From Oscillospiraceae bacterium (GTDB taxonomy: Bacteria; Bacillota; Clostridia; Oscillospirales; Ruminococcaceae), in contig JAFZPP010000016.1 of NCBI GenBank assembly GCA_017550285.1, positions 62,001 through 126,000 of the forward strand: DNA of 64,000 nucleotides. Reading direction: 5' to 3'. Shown here piece after piece: positions 25,083 through 34,096 of the stretch; within the stretch, counting starts at the first letter, position 1; the number at the start of each line of letters is the position of its first letter. Position numbers and translations under genes: made by a program. The notes below the pieces were generated by a model, which made no database searches, was not told the origin of the DNA, and saw only the letters and a list, made by a program, of their open reading frames with translations.

Positions 25083-27476
25083 ATGAAACTGAAACGGGCT
25101 ACGGCTTTTCTGTCAGCTGTCGCCATGCTTGCAGGCTCAATGCAGCTTGTACCGGCTGCATCAGTCTCGGCAGAGGGCAAATACGATTACGCCAAGGCGC
25201 TTCAGATGTCGCTCTATTTTTATGAGTGTCAGCAGGCAGGACATCTGCCGGAATGGAACCGTGTGGAATGGCGCGGTGATTCCAATGTCAATGATGAGGT
25301 AGACGGCGGCTGGTATGATGCAGGTGACCATGTCAAATTCAATCTGCCGATGTCTTATACGGCAGCGATGCTTGCGTGGGGTCTGTATGCATATCCGGAA
25401 GGTGTTGAAGCATGCGGCGAAATGACGAATTATATCAATAATCTGAAATGGGTTCTGGATTACCTTGCAGCCTGCGATCTCGGTGACAGCGTGGTCTATC
25501 AGGTCGGCATCGGTCAGAAAGACCATTCCTGGTGGGGCTCTGTCGAAGTGTATGAATACGGCATGGCAGATCAGAATATCACCGGTGCGCGGGAGATCAT
25601 CTCCGGACGCAAGGCATCCGCTGTTACGGCGGAAATGGGTGCAGCGCTTGCTGCCGGTGCCTGTGCGCTCAAGGGCAAAGTTGATGATTCCGTTTTGCAG
25701 GATTATATCAAACACGCAAAGAATTACCTGAAAATGGCTGACGCCGATAAGAGCGATGACGGCTATAACGATACTGACGCGCAGGGCTTCTATCAGTCGA
25801 GACAGTTCTATGACGATCTGTTCTACTGTGCAAACTGGCTGTACATTGCAACCGGTGACAGCGCATATCTCGACCAGGCAAAGGGCTATATCCCGAATCT
25901 CGGTCATGAGCTCGGTCAGGGCGATACACTGAAATATTCATGGTCTCAGTGCTGGGATGATGTGCAGCAGGGCGGCACGCTGCTTTATGCAATCAATACC
26001 GGTGATAAAACATGGGTCGAACAGATTAAGAAGCATCTGGATTACTGGTCTGATCCGTCCCGCCATAAGGCAGGCGGGCTGGTTTATGTTGATTCCTGGG
26101 GCTGCCTCCGCTATGCAAATACAGTCGGTTTTATTACCGCAGTTGCAGCGGATACGCTGTTCAAGGATGATGCAAACTACAGCACCTACAAGGAACTTTA
26201 CGAAAATCAGATGAATTATACGCTCGGCGACAACCCGAACAAGATTCCTTACGTTGTCGGTTATGCAGAAAATTCACCGCGCAATCCGCATCACCGTACC
26301 GCGCACGGCTCTTGGAAAAATGATTTCAAGATGCCGGAAAACAGCCGTCACATCCTGTACGGTGCACTGGTCGGCGGTCCGGATGAATCCGGTAAATATG
26401 TTGACGACCGCAACAACTACATCAACAATGAGGTTGCGACGGACTATAACGCAGGCTTTACTGCGCTGCTCTGCAAGATGGTCTTGGAATACGGCGGTAA
26501 GGGCGATCCGGCGTTCCCGTATCCGGATGAACGTGATGATGAATTCTTCGTTGAGGCGAAGGCAACCCATGATTCCGGCGGAACGACGGTCAGCATGAAG
26601 CTGACAAACCATACCGCATGGCCGGCACGCTGTGTGGACAATCTCTCGATTCGTTATTTCTTCGATGCGAGCGAACTGAAAACCGCAGGCTATGATCCGA
26701 CGAAGGTCGTTTTGCGCTGCGACCGCAATCAGTCCGAGATGTATGCCGGCGTGAAACCGGCAGTCGTTTCTGAACCGAAGCAGTATGACGGCGATATCTA
26801 CTATGTAGAGGTCACATTCCCGGACGGCAGAGCGATTCTGCCGGTTTCCGAGGGTGCGCAGCAATGCGAGATTCTGCTTGCAATCGTTTGTCCGGATTAC
26901 GGCAAGGGCTGGGATGCGACGAACGACTACTCTGCAAAGGGTCTGCCGGATGAAGGCGGCAAAAAGACTGCAAATATTCCGGTTTACGAGAGCGGCAAGC
27001 TGATTTTCGGTACTGAGCCGGACGGCTCCACCGGTAAGGGTTCGATCAGTGCAAATCCTGCACCGGACGGTTCTCCGCGTGTGACACAGCCGAATATTGA
27101 TGTGACAACGCCGTCCACGGAATCGACAACGAAGACAACATCTGAGACAACTGTGACAACATCGAGCTCCGAAAAGGAAACCTCTGACACGACGCAGACT
27201 ACACCGAAGCAGAGCGAGCCGTCGAGCGAAAACTCCGCCTCTCAGACGAACACACCTGTATGGGGTGATGCAAATCTCGATTCGGAGATTGATGTTTCGG
27301 ATGCAGTTCTTGTTGCCAGATTCGCAGCGGAAGACCCCAAGGCTGAGATTACGGCGCAGGGCAAAATCAATGCAGATGTCAACGGCAACGGCAATGTTGA
27401 CAGCGAGGATACGCTGAAAATCCTTCGTGCGATTGCAAAACTCATCTCTGCGGAAGAGCTTGCGCCTTCCAAATAA
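25083..27476 (+). CDS. GH9 endoglucanase with CBM3c and dockerin
   Basis: 797 residues. Signal peptide (1-30); GH9 (alpha/alpha)6 domain (about 33-480) with WYDAGDHVKF (Asp79, Asp82), NPHHRTAHGS and the general-acid Glu in NNEVATDYNAG; CBM3c-like module (about 487-640, FFVEAKATHDSGG onward), which guides single chains to the site in processive GH9 enzymes; a Thr/Ser linker (about 650-722); and a C-terminal dockerin (DANLDSEIDVSD, DVNGNGNVDSED, both intact). This is the theme-B GH9 layout, typical of processive endocellulases. ATG follows GAGGAGGGG. Secreted cellulosome component, single gene. Confidence 0.96.
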   Translation: MKLKRATAFLSAVAMLAGSMQLVPAASVSAEGKYDYAKALQMSLYFYECQQAGHLPEWNRVEWRGDSNVNDEVDGGWYDAGDHVKFNLPMSYTAAMLAWGLYAYPEGVEACGEMTNYINNLKWVLDYLAACDLGDSVVYQVGIGQKDHSWWGSVEVYEYGMADQNITGAREIISGRKASAVTAEMGAALAAGACALKGKVDDSVLQDYIKHAKNYLKMADADKSDDGYNDTDAQGFYQSRQFYDDLFYCANWLYIATGDSAYLDQAKGYIPNLGHELGQGDTLKYSWSQCWDDVQQGGTLLYAINTGDKTWVEQIKKHLDYWSDPSRHKAGGLVYVDSWGCLRYANTVGFITAVAADTLFKDDANYSTYKELYENQMNYTLGDNPNKIPYVVGYAENSPRNPHHRTAHGSWKNDFKMPENSRHILYGALVGGPDESGKYVDDRNNYINNEVATDYNAGFTALLCKMVLEYGGKGDPAFPYPDERDDEFFVEAKATHDSGGTTVSMKLTNHTAWPARCVDNLSIRYFFDASELKTAGYDPTKVVLRCDRNQSEMYAGVKPAVVSEPKQYDGDIYYVEVTFPDGRAILPVSEGAQQCEILLAIVCPDYGKGWDATNDYSAKGLPDEGGKKTANIPVYESGKLIFGTEPDGSTGKGSISANPAPDGSPRVTQPNIDVTTPSTESTTKTTSETTVTTSSSEKETSDTTQTTPKQSEPSSENSASQTNTPVWGDANLDSEIDVSDAVLVARFAAEDPKAEITAQGKINADVNGNGNVDSEDTLKILRAIAKLISAEELAPSK

Positions 27477-27487
27477 ACAGGATATAC

Positions 27488-27530
27488 AAAACCGCGGAAT
27501 GCAGATCCGGTCTGTATTCCGCGGTTTTCT
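27488..27530. terminator. Convergent terminator after GH9-CBM3c
   Basis: AAAACCGCGGAAT pairs with ATTCCGCGGTTTT, with CAGA/TCTG inside: a long, nearly perfect hairpin usable by both the GH9 gene and the DUF1294 gene. Confidence 0.92.
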
Positions 27531-27531
27531 G

Positions 27532-27807
27532 TTATGATTTGAGCTTTGTGCCGAGATACCAAAGTACAATTATCTGCCATGACAAACCGAGCAGATTGAC
27601 GAGCCAGAAATAGAATTTTCTTGTCTTGTGATGAAAGACGAGCATACCGAGCAATCCGCCGGCTGCGCCGCCGGCAAATCCGAAGAGCAGCAGTCTGCGT
27701 TCGGGTGTGCGCCATGTTTTTGCTTTTGCCGCATGCTTATCGAGTCCGTAGACAATAAAAGTCAGTACACTCATTACAAGCAAAATGACCGCGAAGATTT
27801 TAACCAT
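27532..27807 (-). CDS. DUF1294 small membrane protein
   Basis: 91 residues with three hydrophobic helices and the family core YGLDKHAAKAKTWRTPERRL, GGAAGGLLGMLVFHHKTRK. Function unknown in the family. ATG at 27807 follows GGAAAGGA; the longer open frame crosses a terminator and is rejected. The terminator upstream separates it from the protease gene, so it may be expressed by readthrough or a weak local promoter not seen. Confidence 0.88.
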   Translation of the reverse strand: MVKIFAVILLVMSVLTFIVYGLDKHAAKAKTWRTPERRLLLFGFAGGAAGGLLGMLVFHHKTRKFYFWLVNLLGLSWQIIVLWYLGTKLKS

Positions 27808-27822
27808 ATAAATCCTTTCCGT

Positions 27823-27856
27823 AAAAAACAGCACCCTGTCACACGGCAGGGTGCTG
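27823..27856 (-). terminator. Terminator of the clostripain-family gene
   Basis: Minus strand CAGCACCCTG pairs perfectly with CAGGGTGCTG around an 8-base loop, then six T. Confidence 0.92.
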
Positions 27857-27862
27857 TGAAGA

Positions 27863-30217
27863 TTACTGCATAATTGCCTCGGACCAGTATTCCTCATTGT
27901 ACATATCGGTGAAGCGGTACATAATCTTGATTGCGCCTTCGCCGACATTGACATTGCTGAGTGTCAGATTGCCTTTGACGGTCAGTTGTTCACTCATCAT
28001 GTAGCTGTCCTGATACTGACCATCATAGGTATAGTAGTCACAGACAAAATCAAGCACATCGCCGTCTTTGATTTCAGTCATGCTCTTTGCTACAGTTTCT
28101 GTTTCGTTGTTGCGGTAATCGGTTTCCGCACCGATTATATAGCCGTCCGGATTGCTGTTATCAAATGCAACAAGCAGCTTGACGCGGTCGCCGTTCAGCA
28201 GAGCCGGAATATAACCGGAATGCGTGTAATTATCGCCGTTGTAGATCGAATCGGTATGATAATACGCAACAATCTGACCATTGACTGCAAGCCAGTCGCG
28301 TCCGGTATCTGCAATAAGGTTGCCCTTATCATCAAAATCAAAGGTGTTGTCCAAACCGAGATCGACATAGCCTTCACCGTCATCATAGAAGACGTTTTTA
28401 TCGAGAGAGTTAATGAGCTTCCATTGCTGCTTGTCCAGGCTCATAACATACTGACCGTTTGATTCGGTCCAGTGCAATGCGCTGGTATCAAAATAGTTCA
28501 GGGAGAGGTATTCTGCGGTAGCCTGTTCAGAGAGCGGAGATTCAGAAAGGAATCCGATGTTATCCTGTGTCAGACCTTCGATGCTTCTGCCGCCGCTCAT
28601 CGCGGTCGTCAGGAATCCGCTCAGCAGCGAGCCGATCACCTCGGAGCTGCCGGAGGAACCGCCGGAAACGCCGCCGAACAGGGAAGTCAGCGGAGAACCG
28701 GAACCGCCGGCTGCGATCTGACCGCTGGTTTCAAGGCTTGCAAACTGCTTGATGCACTTCATATAGGACTGATCCATATTGATCTGACTGTAGGTGCTGC
28801 ATGCATTGTCCACATACGACGCACGCTTGTACGGGAAGAAGATCGAAACACCGTGCGCATTCGTCATATTTGTCGATGTACGGTTGTACTTGACAGCCTT
28901 TTTGAGTGCATCCGCGAGCTTTTTGCCCTCAGTGGTATTCATATTGAGCGCGAGATCGACAAGGTCAACCTGATCAATTCTCGAGGAGGTAGCAAATTCT
29001 CTGGTGTTATTTCGTGCACTGGAGACTTCCTGATATTCCTCTTTCGCCATTTTTGCACTGACAGAATCTGCAAATGCAGACAGCTCCTTCGGAACTGTGT
29101 TCGCAAATTCTGCGAGGTCGATCACAGAGAGCGTGGTCTTCTGACCGGGGCACTTCATCGCGCAGGCATCGGTGAAATCATCACAGATTTTCTTGCCGAT
29201 TTCAGCAGAAGGCATGGAGGTATTGCTGCCGAGGCTGGAAAGCCATTCCTTGTAATACCAGCCGATGCCGGGCTCCGTTTCTTCGGATGCAACCATATAG
29301 TCAGCGTAATTGTTCAGCATCAGTGCGGTTTCCGCAGTTGCCATGAGGCAGGCGTCGAAGCCGACGATATCGAATTTGACGCCGCCGTCTTTCAGCGCCT
29401 TGCTGATGCCGGCAAGATCCATAGAGCCGCCGTTGCGGAGCTTTTCGTCATATCCGTAGCCTGTGACAGAGCCGCCGCCGTGATCCCAGAAATCAAGAAT
29501 GTAGCGGTTTGCAGGGAATGTTTTTGCACAATACTGAATGAACTCCGTAAGGGTTGCAGGATCAGTCATTGCTTTGTTGCCCATATCAGTAACAAGCGGC
29601 TCAAGCCCGCGGTCCTTGACGCGGTAAATCTGGTTGACACTGTTGCTGATACCGCTTGTACGCCATTGTTTGCATCCGCCGGTATAGACGATGATATTGA
29701 CGTTATCACCGTAAGTTGCGGCAGCCATCTCACCGAGGTCAGAGGATGCCATGCCGCTTTTGGATTCAAGGTCGGTACCGCAGAGATAGACCATCATTGT
29801 GACGGTATCCTGATTGTTGCCGAGAATCTTGGTGTATTTCTCACGCGAGCCGGAAGCAACTGTATTGTCATAGTCTTCCGTAGCCGGTGCGACATACTGC
29901 TGAGACTGCTGCTGTTCGGTATGATAGGGGAGCTGTCCGCTGCCGTCGTCGGTCATGCCGCCGAGCATGCTGCCGATATCTCCGGCTCCGCCGCAGCTTT
30001 TCAGAAGAACCAGTCCGACGAGCACGAGCAGCAGTGTTCCGCCGCCGCCTGCTGCCGCTGCACGTTTGCCGGCACCGGAACTGTGTCCTCCTGTTTTACC
30101 GGCATATCCGTCCTGCGAGCCGACCGGACCCGTTCCGAGCCCTTCACCGCGGCGATGAACGCCGGAACCGCCGGCTGTTACGTTTTTTTCTCTGCCCTTT
30201 GGGCGATTTTGATCCAT
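27863..30217 (-). CDS. Clostripain-family (C11) cysteine protease, membrane-anchored
   Basis: 784 residues. A Gly/Arg-rich cytoplasmic start (1-55), one membrane helix (about 58-75), a spacer, and an extracellular C11 peptidase domain (about 130-490) with catalytic His in FWDHGGGS and Cys in GFDACLMAT. A Gly/Ser-rich insert (about 500-540) leads to a C-terminal domain of about 230 residues, rich in beta strands, not recognised. C11 enzymes cut after Arg or Lys and often self-process. I chose the ATG at 30217, eight bases from AGGAGG, over one only two bases away. It could mature surface proteins, but no target is evident. Confidence 0.9.
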   Translation of the reverse strand: MDQNRPKGREKNVTAGGSGVHRRGEGLGTGPVGSQDGYAGKTGGHSSGAGKRAAAAGGGGTLLLVLVGLVLLKSCGGAGDIGSMLGGMTDDGSGQLPYHTEQQQSQQYVAPATEDYDNTVASGSREKYTKILGNNQDTVTMMVYLCGTDLESKSGMASSDLGEMAAATYGDNVNIIVYTGGCKQWRTSGISNSVNQIYRVKDRGLEPLVTDMGNKAMTDPATLTEFIQYCAKTFPANRYILDFWDHGGGSVTGYGYDEKLRNGGSMDLAGISKALKDGGVKFDIVGFDACLMATAETALMLNNYADYMVASEETEPGIGWYYKEWLSSLGSNTSMPSAEIGKKICDDFTDACAMKCPGQKTTLSVIDLAEFANTVPKELSAFADSVSAKMAKEEYQEVSSARNNTREFATSSRIDQVDLVDLALNMNTTEGKKLADALKKAVKYNRTSTNMTNAHGVSIFFPYKRASYVDNACSTYSQINMDQSYMKCIKQFASLETSGQIAAGGSGSPLTSLFGGVSGGSSGSSEVIGSLLSGFLTTAMSGGRSIEGLTQDNIGFLSESPLSEQATAEYLSLNYFDTSALHWTESNGQYVMSLDKQQWKLINSLDKNVFYDDGEGYVDLGLDNTFDFDDKGNLIADTGRDWLAVNGQIVAYYHTDSIYNGDNYTHSGYIPALLNGDRVKLLVAFDNSNPDGYIIGAETDYRNNETETVAKSMTEIKDGDVLDFVCDYYTYDGQYQDSYMMSEQLTVKGNLTLSNVNVGEGAIKIMYRFTDMYNEEYWSEAIMQ

Positions 30218-30252
30218 AATCATATCCTCCTGTATCGAAGATTTCTGCTATT

Positions 30253-30281
30253 ATTTTACATGATGAATGCGATTTTGTCAA
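30253..30281 (-). promoter_or_regulatory. Promoter for the clostripain-family gene
   Basis: Minus strand TTGACA (30276-30281), 17 bases, TAAAAT (30253-30258). Confidence 0.83.
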
Positions 30282-30324
30282 GTATATTGCAGAAATTCCG
30301 CGAATTATCATGGTAAAACGCGGG

Positions 30325-32946
30325 TTATGTCCGGACTGTCAGCGTGCTGCCGGATTCCGTTTTGCTGATAATGATCTGCGAAGGGATTGCCTCACGCAGC
30401 TCAGCGACATGCGAAATGACGCCGATCAGACGGGAACCGTCAGCGAGTTTTGAGAGCATCTGCATTGCAAGAGACAGCAGATTTTCGTCCAGTGAGCCGA
30501 AACCCTCGTCAATAAACATCGCATCGAGCCGGATCCCGCCGCTCTGTGCCTGTACGACATCCGAAAGCCCGAGTGCCAGCGCAAGCGACGCAAGGAACGA
30601 TTCACCGCCGGAAAGCGATGAAACATCGCGCCATGCACCGGTACCGCTGTCAAAAACTTCGAGATCAAGACCGGTCTGTGCATGCTTCTGATCGGCAGTT
30701 TTGCGGCAGCGCAGTGAGTAGGTATCGTTTGTCAGGAAACGCAGCCGCTGATTTGCAGCCGTTACCACATGCCGGAAGTAGAATTGCTGCACATAGGCTT
30801 CGAGGCTGATTTTCGCCTTGCCGCTGAGCTGTCCGCTGACGGTATAATAGAGGTCCCGAAGCTGTTTTTCGTAGCTGACGGCTTCTTTTCGACTGTCAGC
30901 AAGCGGTTTGAGCCGTTCAAGCACGGTTTCATTGGTATCGCAGATACGGTCGGCATTGCGGTACGCCTGATCGAGCACTGTCTGCTTTGCGGTCAGCTCA
31001 GCGATATCCGTTTCGATTTCGTTCAGCGGCAGCGGTTCACTGATTGTACACTGTGTCCGCAGATTTTCAAGCTGTCCGCGCAGCGTATTTCTGCGCTCAA
31101 GATAGGTCTGTACCTGATTTTGCAGCTGTACCTGCGTTTCCGGCGGCATGACCGCTTGCAGGAATGCTGCTTCATTTTGGAAAACAGAACCGGTCAGTGC
31201 ATCGGCATAGTTTTTGCGGCATTGCTCTGCATTGGCTCTTGCGCGTTCATAGTTTGCCTGAGATTCTTCGGCAGCAGCTTTTTTCGCCGCTTCATTCCGT
31301 TCTGCTGCGGCAGCATGCTCCTGTGCGGATTTCAATGCTTTGCTGCGCGCTGCAATCTCACGGTCAGCCTGTTCAGCAGCTTCACATAATGCATCTTCTG
31401 TCGGAATTTCATCGCCGCAGCACTTCTGCAAATCCTCTAGGAATGCATCCAGCACATTTTTGCGTTCTTCCACAGTCTGTTTCTGCTTGACATAGGCTGC
31501 GAGTGCATCGCTCGTCTTCTGCCGGATATCGTTGAGTTCTGAATCGGTCGGCGTATGCTCGGATTGCATTGCCGGATGCGGATGCTCTGTTGCACCGCAG
31601 ACCGGACACGGCTTGCCGTCCTCCAATCCTGCGGCGAGCAGACCTGCCTGTCCTTCATTGTATGCATCCATGCAGATGCGTTCTGCCTCGGCTGCGCGTC
31701 TGTATGCCTCTGATTTTGCTTGCAGGAGCGAGGCAGCCTGACGGTGCGCATCGCGCAGCATGATGCTTTTTCGCAGCAGCTCCAGTGATTTCTGAGCCAG
31801 TGCTTTCTGTTCCTGCAATACAGGGATATGCTCCGCTGCTTTCTGTGCATCTGCTGCTTCTAGTGCTGATGCTTCTTTTGCGGCAGTCAGTTCCGGCAGT
31901 GCATCGAGCAGCATCTGCATGTTTTTCTTTGCAGCATCAGCCTGCCGGTCAGCCGCATCCACCGCCTGATATGCATGCATCAGGGCAGCTGCATGCCGCG
32001 CAAGGTCGAGCTGTTTCTCACGGCATTCAATTTCGGTTTCCTGTGCCGCAAGCTGCTCTGACTGCAATTCGGCATTGTTCAGTTCGGCAAGGAGTTTGTT
32101 TTGCAGCTTTGCATGTTCCGCTTCCTTTGTTACCTTTGCAAGCGTATCCGCGCAGCGTTTTTTATCCTCTGCAAGTGTTTCCAGCAGAATGCGCTGTTTT
32201 TTGCAGATTTCTTTCAGCGGACCGACTGCCTTTTCCGCGTAGGCAGCTTCTGTTTGCAGATTGATCAATATTTCCGAATCTGCTGCATTTTCCGGTAGGA
32301 TCAGATCGCGCACTGTCAGAAGAATTTCCTGTTCCAATGCGGCAATCTTCAATTTGGCTTCGGATTCCATTGCAGAAAGCATATCCTGAAAATCGGCATA
32401 TCTGACCGTATGAAACAGCTTCTGAAAAATAGCCTTGCGGTCGGCGGAGGATGCTGTCAGAATTTTGCGGAAATCACCCTGCGCAATCATGACCGTCTGC
32501 GCAAACTGTGCGCGTGTCAGACCGATCAGATTCTGGATTTCCGTATTGACATCCTTGATATTTTCGAGGATTCTTCCGTCCGGCAGCCGGAGCACTGCGG
32601 TACGCTTGCTGACCTTCATGCCCTCGCCGACTTTTTTGGGGCAGAGATATTCCGGAGTCCTGCGTACCTGATACAGCGCGCCGCGGTGTTCAAATTCAAG
32701 TTCTGCATATGTCTCTGTTTCCGGTGCGGCGTAATCCGAGCGGAAACTGTCCGCACTGCGCCGCTCCGGACCGCCGCTTGCCTCGCCGAATAATGCATAT
32801 GCTATCGCATCGAATATGGTTGTTTTTCCGGCGCCGGTTGCACCGCAGACCAGAAAGAGTCCGTCACGTTCCAGCGCTGTGAAATCAACCGTTGTTTTCT
32901 TTGCATACGGACCAAATGCCTGTATTGTCAGAATTCTCGGTTTCAT
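30325..32946 (-). CDS. sbcC: Exonuclease subunit SbcC
   Basis: 873 residues. SMC-like ATPase that, with SbcD, opens DNA hairpins and cuts double-strand ends. Walker A CGATGAGKTT is at residues 34-43, the ABC signature LSGGESFLASLALALG near 780, and Walker B MFIDEGFGSLDE near 815. Two long coiled coils flank the zinc hook CPVCGATEHPHP near residue 460. It is somewhat shorter than E. coli SbcC (about 1,050), the coiled coils being shorter. The start overlaps the sbcD stop as ATGA. Last gene of a five-gene operon. Confidence 0.97.
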   Translation of the reverse strand: MKPRILTIQAFGPYAKKTTVDFTALERDGLFLVCGATGAGKTTIFDAIAYALFGEASGGPERRSADSFRSDYAAPETETYAELEFEHRGALYQVRRTPEYLCPKKVGEGMKVSKRTAVLRLPDGRILENIKDVNTEIQNLIGLTRAQFAQTVMIAQGDFRKILTASSADRKAIFQKLFHTVRYADFQDMLSAMESEAKLKIAALEQEILLTVRDLILPENAADSEILINLQTEAAYAEKAVGPLKEICKKQRILLETLAEDKKRCADTLAKVTKEAEHAKLQNKLLAELNNAELQSEQLAAQETEIECREKQLDLARHAAALMHAYQAVDAADRQADAAKKNMQMLLDALPELTAAKEASALEAADAQKAAEHIPVLQEQKALAQKSLELLRKSIMLRDAHRQAASLLQAKSEAYRRAAEAERICMDAYNEGQAGLLAAGLEDGKPCPVCGATEHPHPAMQSEHTPTDSELNDIRQKTSDALAAYVKQKQTVEERKNVLDAFLEDLQKCCGDEIPTEDALCEAAEQADREIAARSKALKSAQEHAAAAERNEAAKKAAAEESQANYERARANAEQCRKNYADALTGSVFQNEAAFLQAVMPPETQVQLQNQVQTYLERRNTLRGQLENLRTQCTISEPLPLNEIETDIAELTAKQTVLDQAYRNADRICDTNETVLERLKPLADSRKEAVSYEKQLRDLYYTVSGQLSGKAKISLEAYVQQFYFRHVVTAANQRLRFLTNDTYSLRCRKTADQKHAQTGLDLEVFDSGTGAWRDVSSLSGGESFLASLALALGLSDVVQAQSGGIRLDAMFIDEGFGSLDENLLSLAMQMLSKLADGSRLIGVISHVAELREAIPSQIIISKTESGSTLTVRT

Positions 32947-34079
32947 TGCGCACCTGCTTTCTGATCAAGCGTTTCCAGAACCTTCTGCACAATCAGAGTC
33001 TGTGCTTCGGAAAGCGCCGCGCCTTCGTGCTGCGCTGCGTAAAATTCTTTCAGCAGCGTGAGAAAATCGGATTTTTCGGGTGCATGTACAGTACCGGTGA
33101 ACATCTCGCTGTTTCCGTCAGCATTCCCGAAGAGCGTTTGCAGACAGTTCGGGAAAACTGTATGCAATGAGCGGGCAGCATTGGCAGGGGGATCGGCATC
33201 TGTGACATTGAGCTGTACATAGTCTTCACATCGCGGCATTTCCATGAGCTCTGCAAAGCTGCCGGAGATCACCTGCATTTCCCGAAGCGGTTTCAGCTGT
33301 ACAGTTTCAATGCTGACACAGCCTTTTTCTTTGATGTGAACAATCGTGACCGATTTATGCTGATGTACTTCTGAAAAGGAATATTTCAGCGGTGAACCGG
33401 CGTAGCGAATTTCGGGGCGAGTGACCTGCTGCGGTCCGTGCAGATGTCCGAGCGCGGTGTAATCATACGCATCAAACAGGGAAGCAGAAATATTATCCAG
33501 TCCGCCGATTGCAAGTTCTTCTGAATCGCAGACCTGTGCACCGGTCAGAAACTGGTGTGCGATCATAATATTGCGCTTATCCGGATCAACCGCAAGATGC
33601 TGCATCAGAATCCGGATCGCATCATTATAATTCTGAATCTCATCCGCCTGCTCCGGATAGGCAGCACGAACCTGCAAGGGTGTTGTAAACGGCATCATAT
33701 GAATGACGATTTCACCGTATTCATCATGCAGCGTTTGCTTGTAGATTTTCGCTGTATCGGCACCGGAAATATGCACGCCGGATAATGCCGCAAGTGGTGC
33801 AAGATAAGCAACACGCTCTGCGGAGTCATGGTTGCCGCTGATAATCATACAGGGCAGTTTTCGTTCTGCAAGCGCGGTGACAAAGCTGCTGAACAGGCTC
33901 ATCGCTTCGGCAGAGGGTGTATTCCGCTGATAGACGTCTCCGGCAATGAGAACGGCGTCCACCTGCTGCTCGTCCGCTATTTGCAGAATCTGATCAAGAA
34001 TATATCTCTGATCTGAAAGGAGATTTTGCTTGTGCAGAACCTTTCCGAGGTGCAGATCAGCTAAGTGCAGAAATCGCAT
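32943..34079 (-). CDS. sbcD: Exonuclease subunit SbcD
   Basis: 378 residues. Mre11-type metallophosphoesterase, the nuclease partner of SbcC. The phosphodiesterase motifs are present: LADLHLG, LIAGDVYQRN, ISGNHDSAE, MIAHQF and LGHLHGPQ. The ATG at 34079 (MRFLHLADLH) follows GGAGGA; the longer open frame lacks a site. It sits 17 bases after pepD and overlaps sbcC by four bases. Confidence 0.97.
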   Translation of the reverse strand: MRFLHLADLHLGKVLHKQNLLSDQRYILDQILQIADEQQVDAVLIAGDVYQRNTPSAEAMSLFSSFVTALAERKLPCMIISGNHDSAERVAYLAPLAALSGVHISGADTAKIYKQTLHDEYGEIVIHMMPFTTPLQVRAAYPEQADEIQNYNDAIRILMQHLAVDPDKRNIMIAHQFLTGAQVCDSEELAIGGLDNISASLFDAYDYTALGHLHGPQQVTRPEIRYAGSPLKYSFSEVHQHKSVTIVHIKEKGCVSIETVQLKPLREMQVISGSFAELMEMPRCEDYVQLNVTDADPPANAARSLHTVFPNCLQTLFGNADGNSEMFTGTVHAPEKSDFLTLLKEFYAAQHEGAALSEAQTLIVQKVLETLDQKAGAQ

Positions 34080-34096
34080 ATAATATCCTCCGCCTG

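Noticed and set aside
28472-30316. 614-residue open frame on the plus strand
   Set aside because: It lies fully opposite the clostripain-family gene, has no ribosome binding site, is Cys/His/Arg-rich and looks like antisense translation of a real gene.
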